A DNA stretch of 64,000 nt from assembly GCA_000745135.1 (NCBI GenBank), contig JQNH01000001.1:3519501-3583500 (forward strand). The letters are read 5' to 3'. The notes below the pieces were generated by a model, which worked only from the letters and a program-made list of their open reading frames with translations, searched no databases and was not told the origin of the DNA. Positions 38,849 through 47,004 of this stretch are shown in pieces. Position 1 is the first letter of the stretch. Each line of letters begins with the position of its first letter. This stretch comes from Rhizobiales bacterium YIM 77505 (GTDB lineage: Bacteria > Pseudomonadota > Alphaproteobacteria > Rhizobiales > Beijerinckiaceae). The translations under genes were made by a program, and so were the position numbers.

Positions 38849-39475
38849 TCAGGCCAGCTTGCGAATGAGATCATCGACGTCGGCGAAGACCTCGGCCGGA
38901 GCGAGGGCGGACAGTGCCTGCGGCGCCGCATACCCCCATGACACGGCTCCGGCGGCGACGCGTTCCGCCTTCGCCGCCTCGATGTCGCGCACCTCGTCAC
39001 CGACATAGAGGGCCGCCTCGCGCGGAACGCCGCTGCGCTTGAGCACGCGACGGATCAAGGCCGGCTTGCCGAACAGCGACGCGCCGCATTCGTAGTAGGC
39101 GATCCGGGCCGCGTTGTCGGGACCAAGGATGCGCCGGATCGTCGCTTCTGAATTCGAGCTGACGATGGCGAGCTGGACGTTCCTTGCCGCAAGCTCGCGG
39201 AGCATCCGATCGACGCCCTCGAACAGGAAGATCTCATGCGCGTCGCTCGCAATGAGCTTGCGCATGTGGCGCGCGATCATGGGCAGCTTCCAGAGCGGCA
39301 CGTCGAAATGCTTCAGGATCTGCCGGGAACCCAAGCCGCGCACATCCTCTACCTCGTCGTCCGTGATCCGCCGGAAGCCGAACCGGTCCGCAACCTCGTT
39401 GAAGACGCTGAGGAACCAGGGGAAGGAGTCCGCCAGGGTGCCGTCGAAATCAAAGATGACGAGTTTGTAGCGCAT
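38849..39475 (-). CDS. HAD-family hydrolase (phosphoglycolate-phosphatase-like)
   Basis: Haloacid-dehalogenase phosphatase of 208 residues. Motif I is VIFDFDGTLADSF at the N-terminus, motif II LAIVSSNSEAT, motif III Lys in FGKPALIRRVLK, and motif IV YVGDEVRDIEAA. A helical cap lies between motifs I and II. It resembles the Gph-like group, but the substrate is unknown. The ATG at 39475 (MRYKLVIFDF) is chosen because motif I must lie near the start; the open frame continues 34 codons upstream through the terminator of the next gene. Confidence 0.88.
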   Translation of the reverse strand: MRYKLVIFDFDGTLADSFPWFLSVFNEVADRFGFRRITDDEVEDVRGLGSRQILKHFDVPLWKLPMIARHMRKLIASDAHEIFLFEGVDRMLRELAARNVQLAIVSSNSEATIRRILGPDNAARIAYYECGASLFGKPALIRRVLKRSGVPREAALYVGDEVRDIEAAKAERVAAGAVSWGYAAPQALSALAPAEVFADVDDLIRKLA

Positions 39476-39536
39476 GGCGGTGGCTTGTTCCTGAGTCTGT
39501 ATCCGTCCGGCACCGCGCCACGCGGGTGCGATTCGG

Positions 39537-39568
39537 CAAAAGAAGAGGGCGCGGCCCGGGCCGCGCCC
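39537..39568 (-). terminator. Rho-independent terminator of the DUF2852 gene
   Basis: A perfect 22-base palindrome (GGGCGCGGCC/GGCCGCGCCC core, 39547-39568) is followed on the minus strand by TCTTCTTTTGC. It starts about 40 bases after the DUF2852 stop. The T-rich tail makes this the best terminator in the window. Confidence 0.75.
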
Positions 39569-39608
39569 CTTCGGCATGGTCTAGATATGCTGGAGCGTCA
39601 GGGCAAGC

Positions 39609-40061
39609 TTACGCCGTCGCCGGCCCGCTGCGGCGCTTTGCCATGAAGGCATCGAACTCCTCGCGGTCCTTCGCGCGCTTCAGCTCCTCAACGAACTCGG
39701 CGAAGGCTTGCGCCTCCTCCTCCAGCCGACGGCGCTCGGCCTCGAGGCGTTCGAGCTCGGCACGCCGGTACTCGTCGAAGGCGAAGTTGCCGGTCGGCCG
39801 GAAGCCGTCGGCCGGCCGCATGCTCCCCGTCGAGAGCCGGCTGAAATTGCGCTCGAAGAACGCGCGGGCCTCGTTCGGGACGGGATAGCCCAGGAGCTTC
39901 CACACGAGGTAGGCCAGCGCCAGCGGCCAGACGAAGATGAAGCCGAGAATGATCCCGGCGATCTCCCAACCGCGACGCGGCGAGCAGGACCGTTGCACCG
40001 GACCGGAATCCCAGCGGCTCCAGGATCGATTCCAGGGGCCGGCGGAAGCGTGAGAGGACAT
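39609..40061 (-). CDS. DUF2852 membrane protein
   Basis: Protein of 150 residues in the DUF2852 family of Rhizobiales, function unknown. One membrane helix at about residues 32-53 (WEIAGIILGFIFVWPLALAY) is followed by the family block LLGYPVPNEARAFFERNF and a long charged helix rich in Glu and Arg (residues 95-140), likely a coiled coil. The ATG at 40061 lies 12 bases from a 27-bp inverted repeat that also contains TTGACA, so expression is probably controlled at that site. A terminator with a T-rich tail follows. Confidence 0.82.
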   Translation of the reverse strand: MSSHASAGPWNRSWSRWDSGPVQRSCSPRRGWEIAGIILGFIFVWPLALAYLVWKLLGYPVPNEARAFFERNFSRLSTGSMRPADGFRPTGNFAFDEYRRAELERLEAERRRLEEEAQAFAEFVEELKRAKDREEFDAFMAKRRSGPATA

Positions 40062-40072
40062 CGGGATCTCCC

Positions 40073-40099
40073 CATGTAAATGTCAACAACATTAACATG
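40073..40099 (-). promoter_or_regulatory. 27-bp inverted repeat (operator candidate) before the DUF2852 gene
   Basis: CATGTAAATGT (40073-40083) and ACATTAACATG (40089-40099) are inverted copies with one mismatch, separated by CAACA. The centre contains TTGACA on the minus strand. It is AT-rich in a GC-rich region and 12 bases before the DUF2852 start codon, as expected for a repressor site. The cognate regulator is not known. Confidence 0.6.
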
Positions 40100-40215
40100 C
40101 GCCAGCCAGGGCGCGCTTTCAAGAGGAGGAAAATGACAGTTTGTTCATGTGCCCGAAGGCGTGTGATCGGAAGGTGGATCGCCGCGTTCAGCCGCCTTCG
40201 AACCGGCCGCGAGGT

Positions 40216-40680
40216 TCAGGCCGTTCCGATCCGCTCCGCGAGCCGATCCAGGAACACCTTCTGTCCTGAATGGATCCTGCTGCGGGCGTCGTCGAGCACA
40301 AACCAGGCCGCACGATCGACCTCCGGGAAAGACTGCCGCCGGCCGCTCCTCGGCGGCCATTCCATTTCGAAGCTGTTGCTGCAAAGACGCGAAACGTCGA
40401 AATCGCCCTCAAGCGCATAGGCAACGACTCTCTTGCCGCTCGGCTGCCTGGCTTCGCCCAGCGGCACGAGGTTGCCCTGAAGACGTTGACCAAGTTCCTC
40501 CTCGCATTCCCGCAAGGCCGCCGCAGCCGGGTCCTCGCCATCGGCATATTCACCCTTGGGGATCGACCAGGCGCCGAGGTCCTTCTTCGCCCAGAACGGA
40601 CCGCCCGGATGGACAAGGAGAACGCGCAGCTTTCCACCTTCGCGCTTGTAGAGAAGAATGCCGGCGCTTGCCTGGGCCAT
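40216..40680 (-). CDS. NUDIX hydrolase
   Basis: NUDIX pyrophosphohydrolase of 154 residues. The NUDIX box fits Gx5Ex7REUxEExGU: GEYADGEDPAAAALRECEEE followed by LG. It starts MAQASAGILLYKREGGKLRV, typical of the group acting on diadenosine polyphosphates or related nucleotides, and has the SIPKGE motif before the box. The ATG at 40680 is 17 bases after the SDR stop on the same strand, so the two genes probably share a transcript. Exact substrate unknown. Confidence 0.9.
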   Translation of the reverse strand: MAQASAGILLYKREGGKLRVLLVHPGGPFWAKKDLGAWSIPKGEYADGEDPAAAALRECEEELGQRLQGNLVPLGEARQPSGKRVVAYALEGDFDVSRLCSNSFEMEWPPRSGRRQSFPEVDRAAWFVLDDARSRIHSGQKVFLDRLAERIGTA

Positions 40681-40697
40681 GGGGTCTGCAGCACTCC

Positions 40698-41462
40698 TCA
40701 CGCAATCGTCACGCCGCCATCGGCGACGATCATCTGCCCGGTGATGAAACTTGCCGCCGGCGAGGCGAGAAAGGCGGCAATGGCGCCGATCTCCTCCGGC
40801 TGTCCGATGCGGCGCAGAGGGGTCGCCGCGGTCCGCTTTTCGAGGCGAGCCTCGTCCTCCCACAGCGCCCGGGCGAAGTCGGTTCGGATGAGGCCCGGCG
40901 CGATGCAGTTGACGCGCACGTTCTTCGGCCCCCACTCGACGGCAAGGTTTCGGGCGAGCGCAAAAAGCGCGGCCTTCGAGATCCCGTAGCCGCCAATCAT
41001 CTCCGTGCCGCGAAGGCCGGCGATGGAGGAGACGATGATGACCGAGCCGCCGCCGCGGGCGGCCATGTCCGGAATGGCGAGATTGCACAGCCAGAGGGCG
41101 CTCTTCACATTCGCGCCCATGATCTTGTCGAACGCCTCGTCCGCCAGGCTCGCCATGGGTCCGAAGACGGGGTTCACGGCCGCGTTGCAGACGAGGATGT
41201 CGATGGACCCGAGCCTCGCGCGCGCGCCGGCCACCAGGGCCTCGACCTCGTCTTTGCGCGAGATGTTGCAGGGAATGACGATGGCCTCGCCGCCGCGCTC
41301 CCGGATCCCGGCGGCCACCAGCTCGCAGGCCTCGCTCTTTCGGCTCGACACCACCACCCGCGCGCCCATCAACGCCAGCGTCTCGGCGATCGCACGGCCG
41401 ATGCCGCGGCTCGATCCGGTGACGACGGCCGTCTTGCCGGTCAGGTCGAAGGGAGTGGGCAT
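40698..41462 (-). CDS. Short-chain dehydrogenase/reductase (FabG-like)
   Basis: Classical SDR of 254 residues: cofactor motif TGSSRGIGRAIAE, NAAV at the NAG position, catalytic Ser in IIVSSIAGL and YGISK (Tyr-x3-Lys). The Arg-containing segment after the second strand (VSSRKSEACE) suggests NADP preference. It resembles SDRs annotated as 3-oxoacyl-ACP reductases or gluconate 5-dehydrogenases. It is divergent from the fadB-type gene; the intervening 216 bases hold a dispersed-repeat-like element. A role in fatty acid metabolism is possible from context only. Confidence 0.88.
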   Translation of the reverse strand: MPTPFDLTGKTAVVTGSSRGIGRAIAETLALMGARVVVSSRKSEACELVAAGIRERGGEAIVIPCNISRKDEVEALVAGARARLGSIDILVCNAAVNPVFGPMASLADEAFDKIMGANVKSALWLCNLAIPDMAARGGGSVIIVSSIAGLRGTEMIGGYGISKAALFALARNLAVEWGPKNVRVNCIAPGLIRTDFARALWEDEARLEKRTAATPLRRIGQPEEIGAIAAFLASPAASFITGQMIVADGGVTIA

Positions 41463-41521
41463 GCGTCCTCCTGCCTTGTGCTGTCGCGTTTCGCAGCTAG
41501 CCTAGCGATTCAGCGACAGCT

Positions 41522-41658
41522 GTCATTCCGTTGCACGCTGATGGCATGCGTCCGGAACCCATGGTCACCAATGACCCGCGAGACGGATCAGTCCACTCTG
41601 ACCCTCCATAAGGGCGCTGTGAGGTCTGGCTCGGCCCTCCGGAGCGCCCCGGAATGAC
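41522..41658. repeat. Dispersed intergenic repeat-like element
   Basis: The element is bounded by GTCATTCCG (41522-41530) and its inverted copy CGGAATGAC (41650-41658). Inside are CCGGAACCCATGG and CTCCGGAGCGCCCCGG, a layout like the roughly 100-150-bp palindromic intergenic units common in Bradyrhizobium, Bosea and Methylobacterium. No second copy is evident in this window, so identity rests on resemblance. Confidence 0.45.
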
Positions 41659-41678
41659 GTGAAAGAACGGGAGAACGC

Positions 41679-43784
41679 ATGGGAAGCATCAACGCGAGCG
41701 TCGATTTTCGCCGCGATGGCGAGGTGGCGGTCGTCACGATCGACAACCCGCCTGTGAATGCGCTCAAGCACGAGGTGCGGGCGGGTCTGGCGGAAGCATT
41801 CGAGAAGGCGCGCGAGGATGTCTCCCTGGCCGCGGTGGTGCTCGCCTGCGCGGGCCGCACCTTCAGCGCCGGCGCGGACATCGCCGAATTCGGCAGGCCG
41901 CTGCGAGATCCCGGTCTCGGCCAAGTCATTGCCATTGTTGAGGCGACGGCCAAGCCGGTGATCGCTGCGCTCCACGGCACGGTGCTCGGCGGCGGCTTCG
42001 AACTGGCGCTCGGCTGTTCGCACCGGGTCGCTGCGCCGGGCACGCGGGTCGGCCTGCCGGAGATCAAGCTCGGCATCCTGCCGGGCGCTGGTGGTACGCA
42101 ACGCCTGCCGCGTCTGATCGGACCCGAGCGCGCCTTGCGCCTCATCCTCTCGGGCGAGGCGACGCCCGTTGAGGACCTGATCGGCGACGGGGTTGTGGAC
42201 GCGATCGTAACGGGCGATCTCGTGAACGAGGCGATCGCCTTTGCCCGCCAGGTGGTTGCGGAGGGGCGGCCACTCGTCCTTGTGCGCGACCGCGACGACA
42301 AGCTCGCGGCGGCGCGGGCGGATCCGCAAGCCTATGAAGATGCGGCGGCAGCGCTCACGAAGCGCAGCCGCGGGCTGCAGGCGCCGCGGGCCTGCGTCGA
42401 GGCGGTGCGCAGCAGCTTCATGGAGCCCTTCGAGGAAGGTCTGGCGCGGGAGGAGGCGCTTTTTCGGCAGCTCGTCGTAAGCGACGAGTCGCGCGCCCAG
42501 CGGCACATCTTCTTCGCCGAGCGCGAGGCGCTGAAGGTGCCCGGCATGTCACCCGAAGCAAGACCGCGCGAGGTCAAGCACGGCGCGGTGATCGGCGCCG
42601 GCACGATGGGCGGCGGCATCGCCATGACCTTCGCCAATGCGGGGCTGCCCGTTACGGTCGTCGAGACAACTGAGGAGGCGCTCGAGCGTGGCCTTGCGGC
42701 GATCCGCAAGAACTACGCCAGCACCGCCGCGCGCGGCGGGCTTTCGCAGGCAGCCATGGACGAGCGCCTCGCTCTCATCCAGGGCACCACCGATTTCGGC
42801 GCCATTGCGAAGGCCGACTTCATCATCGAGGCGGTCTTCGAGGAGATGGACCTGAAGAAGCGGATCTTTGCCGAGCTCGACCGCGTCGCGAAACCCGGCG
42901 CAGTGCTTGCCACCAACACCTCGACCCTCGACATCGACGAGATCGCCGCGGCAACGAAGCGGCCGCAGGACGTGCTTGGGACACACTTTTTCAGCCCTGC
43001 CAATATCATGCGCCTCCTGGAGATCGTGCGCGGCCGAGAGACGGCCGACGACGCGCTTGCCACTGCCATCGCGCTTGGACGCCGCATGGGCAAGGCGCCG
43101 GTGGTGGTCGGCGTCTGTTACGGCTTCGTGGGCAACCGCATGCTGCACCTGCGCAGCGTGGAGGCGGAGCGGCTGATCCTGGAGGGCGCCCTGCCGCACG
43201 AGGTGGATCAGGCGCTTCTCGATTTCGGCTTTCCCATGGGGAGCTTCGCCATGCACGATCTCGCCGGTATCGACGTGAGCTGGCGCATCCGCCGCGCTCG
43301 CGGCGAGCGGGCGGAGATCGGCGACGCGCTCGCCGAGATGGGCCGCTATGGGCAGAAGACCGGCGCCGGCTTCTTCCGCTACGAGGCGGGCTCCCGGACG
43401 CCCCTGCGGGACCCGGAGGTCGAGCGTATGATTCTGGAGGCTTCGCAGCGGCTCGGCATAAAGCGTCGGGCGATCGATCGGAAGGAAATCCTTGAGCGCC
43501 TGCTCTTCCCCATGATCAACGAGGGAGCACGCATTCTGGAAGAGGGTATCGCTGCCCGCGCGAGCGACATCGACGTGGTCTGGGTCTATGGCTATGGTTG
43601 GCCGGTCTGGCGGGGCGGCCCGATGTTCTACGCCGACGAGGTCGGCCTGCCTCACATCCGGGACCGCCTGGCCGAGTTCGCGGCCCGCTCCGGCGACAAG
43701 GCCCTGGAACCGGCACCGCTGCTCAAGCGGCTTGCTGAAGAAGGGCGCGGGTTCGCGTCCTGGGGCGAGAAGAGGGCGACGTGA
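41679..43784 (+). CDS. Enoyl-CoA hydratase / 3-hydroxyacyl-CoA dehydrogenase fusion
   Basis: Multifunctional beta-oxidation protein of 701 residues, FadB/peroxisomal bifunctional-like. The crotonase domain (1-190) has the oxyanion-hole loops SAGADIAEF and HGTVLGGGFELAL and the catalytic Glu region LPEIKLGILPGAGGTQ. The dehydrogenase part starts with the NAD motif GAGTMGGGIA near residue 306 and has THFFSPANIM with the catalytic His and the C-terminal GYGWPVWRGGPM. It heads an operon with an acyl-CoA dehydrogenase 21 bases downstream. Which chain length it prefers cannot be seen. Confidence 0.94.
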   Translation: MGSINASVDFRRDGEVAVVTIDNPPVNALKHEVRAGLAEAFEKAREDVSLAAVVLACAGRTFSAGADIAEFGRPLRDPGLGQVIAIVEATAKPVIAALHGTVLGGGFELALGCSHRVAAPGTRVGLPEIKLGILPGAGGTQRLPRLIGPERALRLILSGEATPVEDLIGDGVVDAIVTGDLVNEAIAFARQVVAEGRPLVLVRDRDDKLAAARADPQAYEDAAAALTKRSRGLQAPRACVEAVRSSFMEPFEEGLAREEALFRQLVVSDESRAQRHIFFAEREALKVPGMSPEARPREVKHGAVIGAGTMGGGIAMTFANAGLPVTVVETTEEALERGLAAIRKNYASTAARGGLSQAAMDERLALIQGTTDFGAIAKADFIIEAVFEEMDLKKRIFAELDRVAKPGAVLATNTSTLDIDEIAAATKRPQDVLGTHFFSPANIMRLLEIVRGRETADDALATAIALGRRMGKAPVVVGVCYGFVGNRMLHLRSVEAERLILEGALPHEVDQALLDFGFPMGSFAMHDLAGIDVSWRIRRARGERAEIGDALAEMGRYGQKTGAGFFRYEAGSRTPLRDPEVERMILEASQRLGIKRRAIDRKEILERLLFPMINEGARILEEGIAARASDIDVVWVYGYGWPVWRGGPMFYADEVGLPHIRDRLAEFAARSGDKALEPAPLLKRLAEEGRGFASWGEKRAT

Positions 43785-43805
43785 GCTCGCGCGTAGGAGA
43801 GGACG

Positions 43806-45005
43806 ATGGACCTTCGCTTCACTCCAGAAGAGATCGCGTTTCGCGATGAGGTGCGGGCTTTCTTCCGCAGCGCGCTGCCGGAGAGGATCCGCGCCAAGCT
43901 CATCGAGGGCCGGCACCTCTCCAAGGACGACATCGTCACCTGGCAACGCATCCTCAACGCCAAGGGCTGGGCGGTGCCCCATTGGCCGGTGGAATGGGGA
44001 GGCACCGGCTGGGACCCGGTGCGGCAATACATCTTCCTCGACGAGATGCAGCAGACCCCCGCCCCGTCGCCCCTGCAGTTCGGGGTCTATATGGTCGGGC
44101 CCGTCATCTACACCTTCGGCACGGAGGAGCAGAAGCGCCGCTTCCTGCCGCGCATCGCCAATCTCGACGATTGGTGGTGCCAAGGGTTCTCCGAACCCGG
44201 TTCAGGCTCCGACCTGGCCTCGCTCAAGACGAGTGCCCGGCGCGAGGGCGACCATTACATCGTCAATGGCCAGAAGACCTGGACCACGCTCGCCCAACAC
44301 GCCGACTGGATCTTCTGCCTCGTGCGCACCAACCCTTCAGCCAAGAAGCAGGAGGGCATCTCGTTCCTGCTCATCGACATGAGGTCGCCCGGCGTTACCG
44401 TGCGGCCGATCCAGACCATCGATGGGGGGCGCGAGGTCAACGAGGTCTTCTTCGACGAGGTGCGCGTCCCGGTGGAAAACCGCGTCGGCGAAGAGAACAA
44501 GGGTTGGGATTACGCCAAGTTCCTGCTCGGCAACGAGCGCGTCGGCATTGCTCGCGTCGGCGTGTCGAAGGAGCGCCTCCGGCGGATCCGGGAGCTCGCC
44601 GCGATGGAGCGCGAAGGTGACGTGCCTCTGATCGAGGTGCCGCGCTTCCGCGAGAAGCTGGCAGCGGTGGAGGTGGAACTGAAGGCGCTCGAGATGACGC
44701 AGCTTCGCGTCGTCGCTGCCGAACGGCGCCGTGAGAAGGGAAGGCCGGATCCCGCTTCGTCGATCCTCAAGATCAAGGGCTCCGAGATCCAACAGGCCAC
44801 CACCGAGCTTCTGATGGAGATCGTCGGTCCCTATGCGCTCCCCTATCAGGAAGAACGGGAGGATGGTTGGAACGAGCCGCCGATCGGTCCGGAATGGGCG
44901 GCAAGCGTCGCGCCGACTTACTTCAACTGGCGCAAGATCTCGATCTATGGCGGCTCGAACGAGATCCAGAAGAACATCATCGCCAAAGCCATTCTGGGCC
45001 TGTAG
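43806..45005 (+). CDS. Acyl-CoA dehydrogenase
   Basis: FAD-dependent acyl-CoA dehydrogenase of 399 residues. Blocks in order: N-terminal helical domain (LNAKGWAVPHWPVEWGGTGW), flavin-binding FSEPGSGSDLASLKTSARR and YIVNGQKTWTT, and a C-terminal domain ending FNWRKISIYGGSNEIQKNII. It resembles the group found with pimeloyl-CoA or cyclic-acid degradation (large-subunit type). The gene follows the fadB-type fusion with AGGAGAGG before the ATG. The small-subunit type partner gene could be the one at 57154, more than 12 kb away. Confidence 0.92.
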   Translation: MDLRFTPEEIAFRDEVRAFFRSALPERIRAKLIEGRHLSKDDIVTWQRILNAKGWAVPHWPVEWGGTGWDPVRQYIFLDEMQQTPAPSPLQFGVYMVGPVIYTFGTEEQKRRFLPRIANLDDWWCQGFSEPGSGSDLASLKTSARREGDHYIVNGQKTWTTLAQHADWIFCLVRTNPSAKKQEGISFLLIDMRSPGVTVRPIQTIDGGREVNEVFFDEVRVPVENRVGEENKGWDYAKFLLGNERVGIARVGVSKERLRRIRELAAMEREGDVPLIEVPRFREKLAAVEVELKALEMTQLRVVAAERRREKGRPDPASSILKIKGSEIQQATTELLMEIVGPYALPYQEEREDGWNEPPIGPEWAASVAPTYFNWRKISIYGGSNEIQKNIIAKAILGL

Positions 45006-45026
45006 GCCAAGCGCTCAAGCCTCTTC

Positions 45027-45332
45027 GTGGACCGCCAGGCCAAGATCGCTGAGGCCCTTCGCCGGCTCGCACCGCGCCTGCCCCGTCACGAGTTCGGGGC
45101 GGTCATGGACCATGCCTGCAACCGCCCCGGGCTTCGCGGCGCGGCTCCGGAGGTCGCGGCTTGGCTGTCGCTCGTGTCCTACGTGCGACATGTCTTCACC
45201 GACTACGACGCCCTGCTTGCCGAAGGCTACGATCTCGAGAGCGCCCGGTTCTTCGTGGTCGAAGAGATCAATGATGTGCTGATGCGCTGGGGGGTGGTGC
45301 GTCGCATCGCAAGGGGCGACGAGACAGGCTAG
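45027..45332 (+). CDS. DUF2293 protein
   Basis: Small protein of 101 residues in the DUF2293 family, function unknown. The family core is VSYVRHVFTDYDALLAEGYD, followed by ESARFFVVEEINDVLMRW. The start is GTG (45027), 21 bases after the acyl-CoA dehydrogenase stop; no ATG in frame lies before the conserved core except one at 45107. It may be co-transcribed with the beta-oxidation genes, but the connection to them is not established. It converges with hemA. Confidence 0.78.
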   Translation: MDRQAKIAEALRRLAPRLPRHEFGAVMDHACNRPGLRGAAPEVAAWLSLVSYVRHVFTDYDALLAEGYDLESARFFVVEEINDVLMRWGVVRRIARGDETG

Positions 45333-45380
45333 GTGCGCTGGCCGGCAATTCAGTCGGCCGGCGGATTCCCGCCTCCTGCC

Positions 45381-46607
45381 TTATTCAGCCGCCTGAGCCA
45401 ACTGCGCGAAGGGCAGGCCAAGAGCTCGCCAGACCTCGACGAGGGCCGCGGCAAGGTCGCGGATGTGGGCGTCCGTGTGCAAGGGCGTCGGAGTGATGCG
45501 CAGCCGCTCGGTGCCGCGTGGCACGGTGGGATAGTTGATCGGCTGGATATAGATGCCGTGCTTTTCGAGCAGGCGGTCGGTCGCGGCCTTGCACCCTTCC
45601 GGATCGCCCACCATCACGGGCACGATGTGGGTCGGCGTATCCAGGAGGGGCAGTCCGGCCTGGGCGAGCGCCGCCTTGGTCTTCGCGACCTGGCGCTGCT
45701 GCTGCTCGCGCTCGCGCTGCGAGCGCTTCAAGTGCCGGACGGAGGCGGCGGCCGCAGCCGCGACAGCCGGCGGCAGCGCTGTGGTGAAGATGAAGCCGGG
45801 CGCGAAGCTCCGCACCGCGTCGACGACGGCGGCCGAGCCGGCGATGTAGCCGCCCATGACGCCGAAAGCCTTGGCGAGCGTGCCCTCGATGACGTCGACG
45901 CGGTGCATGGCACCCTCGCGCTCGGCCACGCCGCCGCCGCGGGGGCCGTACATGCCCACCGCATGGACCTCGTCGAGATAGGTCATGGCCCCATATGCCT
46001 CAGCAAGGTCGCAGATGGCGTGGATCGGGGCGACATCCCCATCCATGGAGTAGACGCTCTCGAAGACGATCAGCTTGGGTCGCTCGCCTGCCGCAGCGAG
46101 GAGCTCCTCCAGATGGCCCAAGTCATTGTGCCGAAAGATCGCCTTCTCGCAGCCGGACTGACGGACGCCCTCGATCATGGAGTTGTGGTTGAGGGCGTCG
46201 GACAGGATGAGGCAGTTGGGGATCAGCCGTGCAATGGTCGAGATGCCGGCCTGGTTCGAGATATAGCCCGAGGTGAAGACGAGAGCCGCTTCCTTGCCGT
46301 GAAGGTCGGCAAGCTCGGCTTCCAGTGCGACCACGGGGTGGCTCGTGCCGGAGATGTTGCGCGTGCCGCCGGCGCCCGTACCCATCCGCTCCGCCGTCTC
46401 CGTCATGGCCCGCACCACGGCGGGGTGCTGGCCCATGCCGAGATAATCGTTGGAGCACCAGATCGTGACCTCCCGCGGTCCGCCTGGAGCATGCCAGATC
46501 GCGGCCGGGAACCGTCCGGCAATGCGCTCGAGATCGGCAAAGACACGGTAACGCCGTTCAGCCCTCAGGCGATCGAGCGCATCCGTGAAGAAGCTGTCAT
46601 AGTTCAT
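45381..46607 (-). CDS. hemA: 5-aminolevulinate synthase
   Basis: PLP enzyme that condenses glycine and succinyl-CoA to 5-aminolevulinate (Shemin pathway), the first step of haem synthesis in alphaproteobacteria. It has 408 residues, starts [20 protein letters not shown], and shows the family blocks [44 protein letters not shown] and the PLP Lys246 in GTLAKAFG. The ATG at 46607 is supported by homology. An FNR/FixK-like box centred about 71 bases upstream suggests oxygen control. The gene is divergent from the small gene and murA. Confidence 0.97.
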   Translation of the reverse strand: MNYDSFFTDALDRLRAERRYRVFADLERIAGRFPAAIWHAPGGPREVTIWCSNDYLGMGQHPAVVRAMTETAERMGTGAGGTRNISGTSHPVVALEAELADLHGKEAALVFTSGYISNQAGISTIARLIPNCLILSDALNHNSMIEGVRQSGCEKAIFRHNDLGHLEELLAAAGERPKLIVFESVYSMDGDVAPIHAICDLAEAYGAMTYLDEVHAVGMYGPRGGGVAEREGAMHRVDVIEGTLAKAFGVMGGYIAGSAAVVDAVRSFAPGFIFTTALPPAVAAAAAASVRHLKRSQREREQQQRQVAKTKAALAQAGLPLLDTPTHIVPVMVGDPEGCKAATDRLLEKHGIYIQPINYPTVPRGTERLRITPTPLHTDAHIRDLAAALVEVWRALGLPFAQLAQAAE

Positions 46608-46671
46608 GATCTCACCCGGGGGAGGTGACTGCGTCCCGCCGCATCCCTGGCCCGTACCCCGCCGATCCGCT

Positions 46672-46685
46672 TTGAGGCGGATCAA
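46672..46685 (-). promoter_or_regulatory. FNR/FixK-like box upstream of hemA
   Basis: TTGAGGCGGATCAA matches the consensus TTGAT-N4-ATCAA at 9 of 10 defined bases, and its TTGA and TCAA ends are exact. It lies 64 bases before the hemA ATG. The same bases also belong to a 7-bp hairpin (GATCCGC / GCGGATC), so the match might be partly coincidental. Confidence 0.5.
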
Positions 46686-46790
46686 CGCCGCCCGAAAAGG
46701 TTCGGGCGCGGTTGGAGAATAGCGCCGTTGAGCGCAGCGCGCGAAGCCCTTATCACCTTGGGCGACGATGGGTCGCGAGGGAGCCTGACG

Positions 46791-46943
46791 ATGGACAAGG
46801 CTCGAACGGAACGGCTTAAGGCGGCGTTAAGGGAGAACCTGAAGCGCCGCAAGGCGCAGGCACGCGGCCGGGAGGCAGGAGCCCGCCGCGACGAGCCGGC
46901 GCCGCCCAAAGTGGCGGCCTCCGGCGAGGAGGGACGCGACTAA
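46791..46943 (+). CDS. Small basic protein upstream of murA (50 aa)
   Basis: The ATG at 46791 with GAGGGAG upstream starts a 50-residue, highly basic protein: [20 protein letters not shown] followed by [10 protein letters not shown] and a Pro/Ala-rich tail. The N-terminal half should be one amphipathic helix. Short proteins with the pattern [17 protein letters not shown] occur before murA in related genomes, as far as I recall, without known function. A longer frame from 46728 is possible but lacks a ribosome binding site. It ends 61 bases before murA. Confidence 0.6.
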   Translation: MDKARTERLKAALRENLKRRKAQARGREAGARRDEPAPPKVAASGEEGRD

Positions 46944-47004
46944 CATTCGCCGCGATTGGCGCGGAAAGCCGTCCGACATCGGCGACGAAGGAGATCCTTG
47001 GCTC

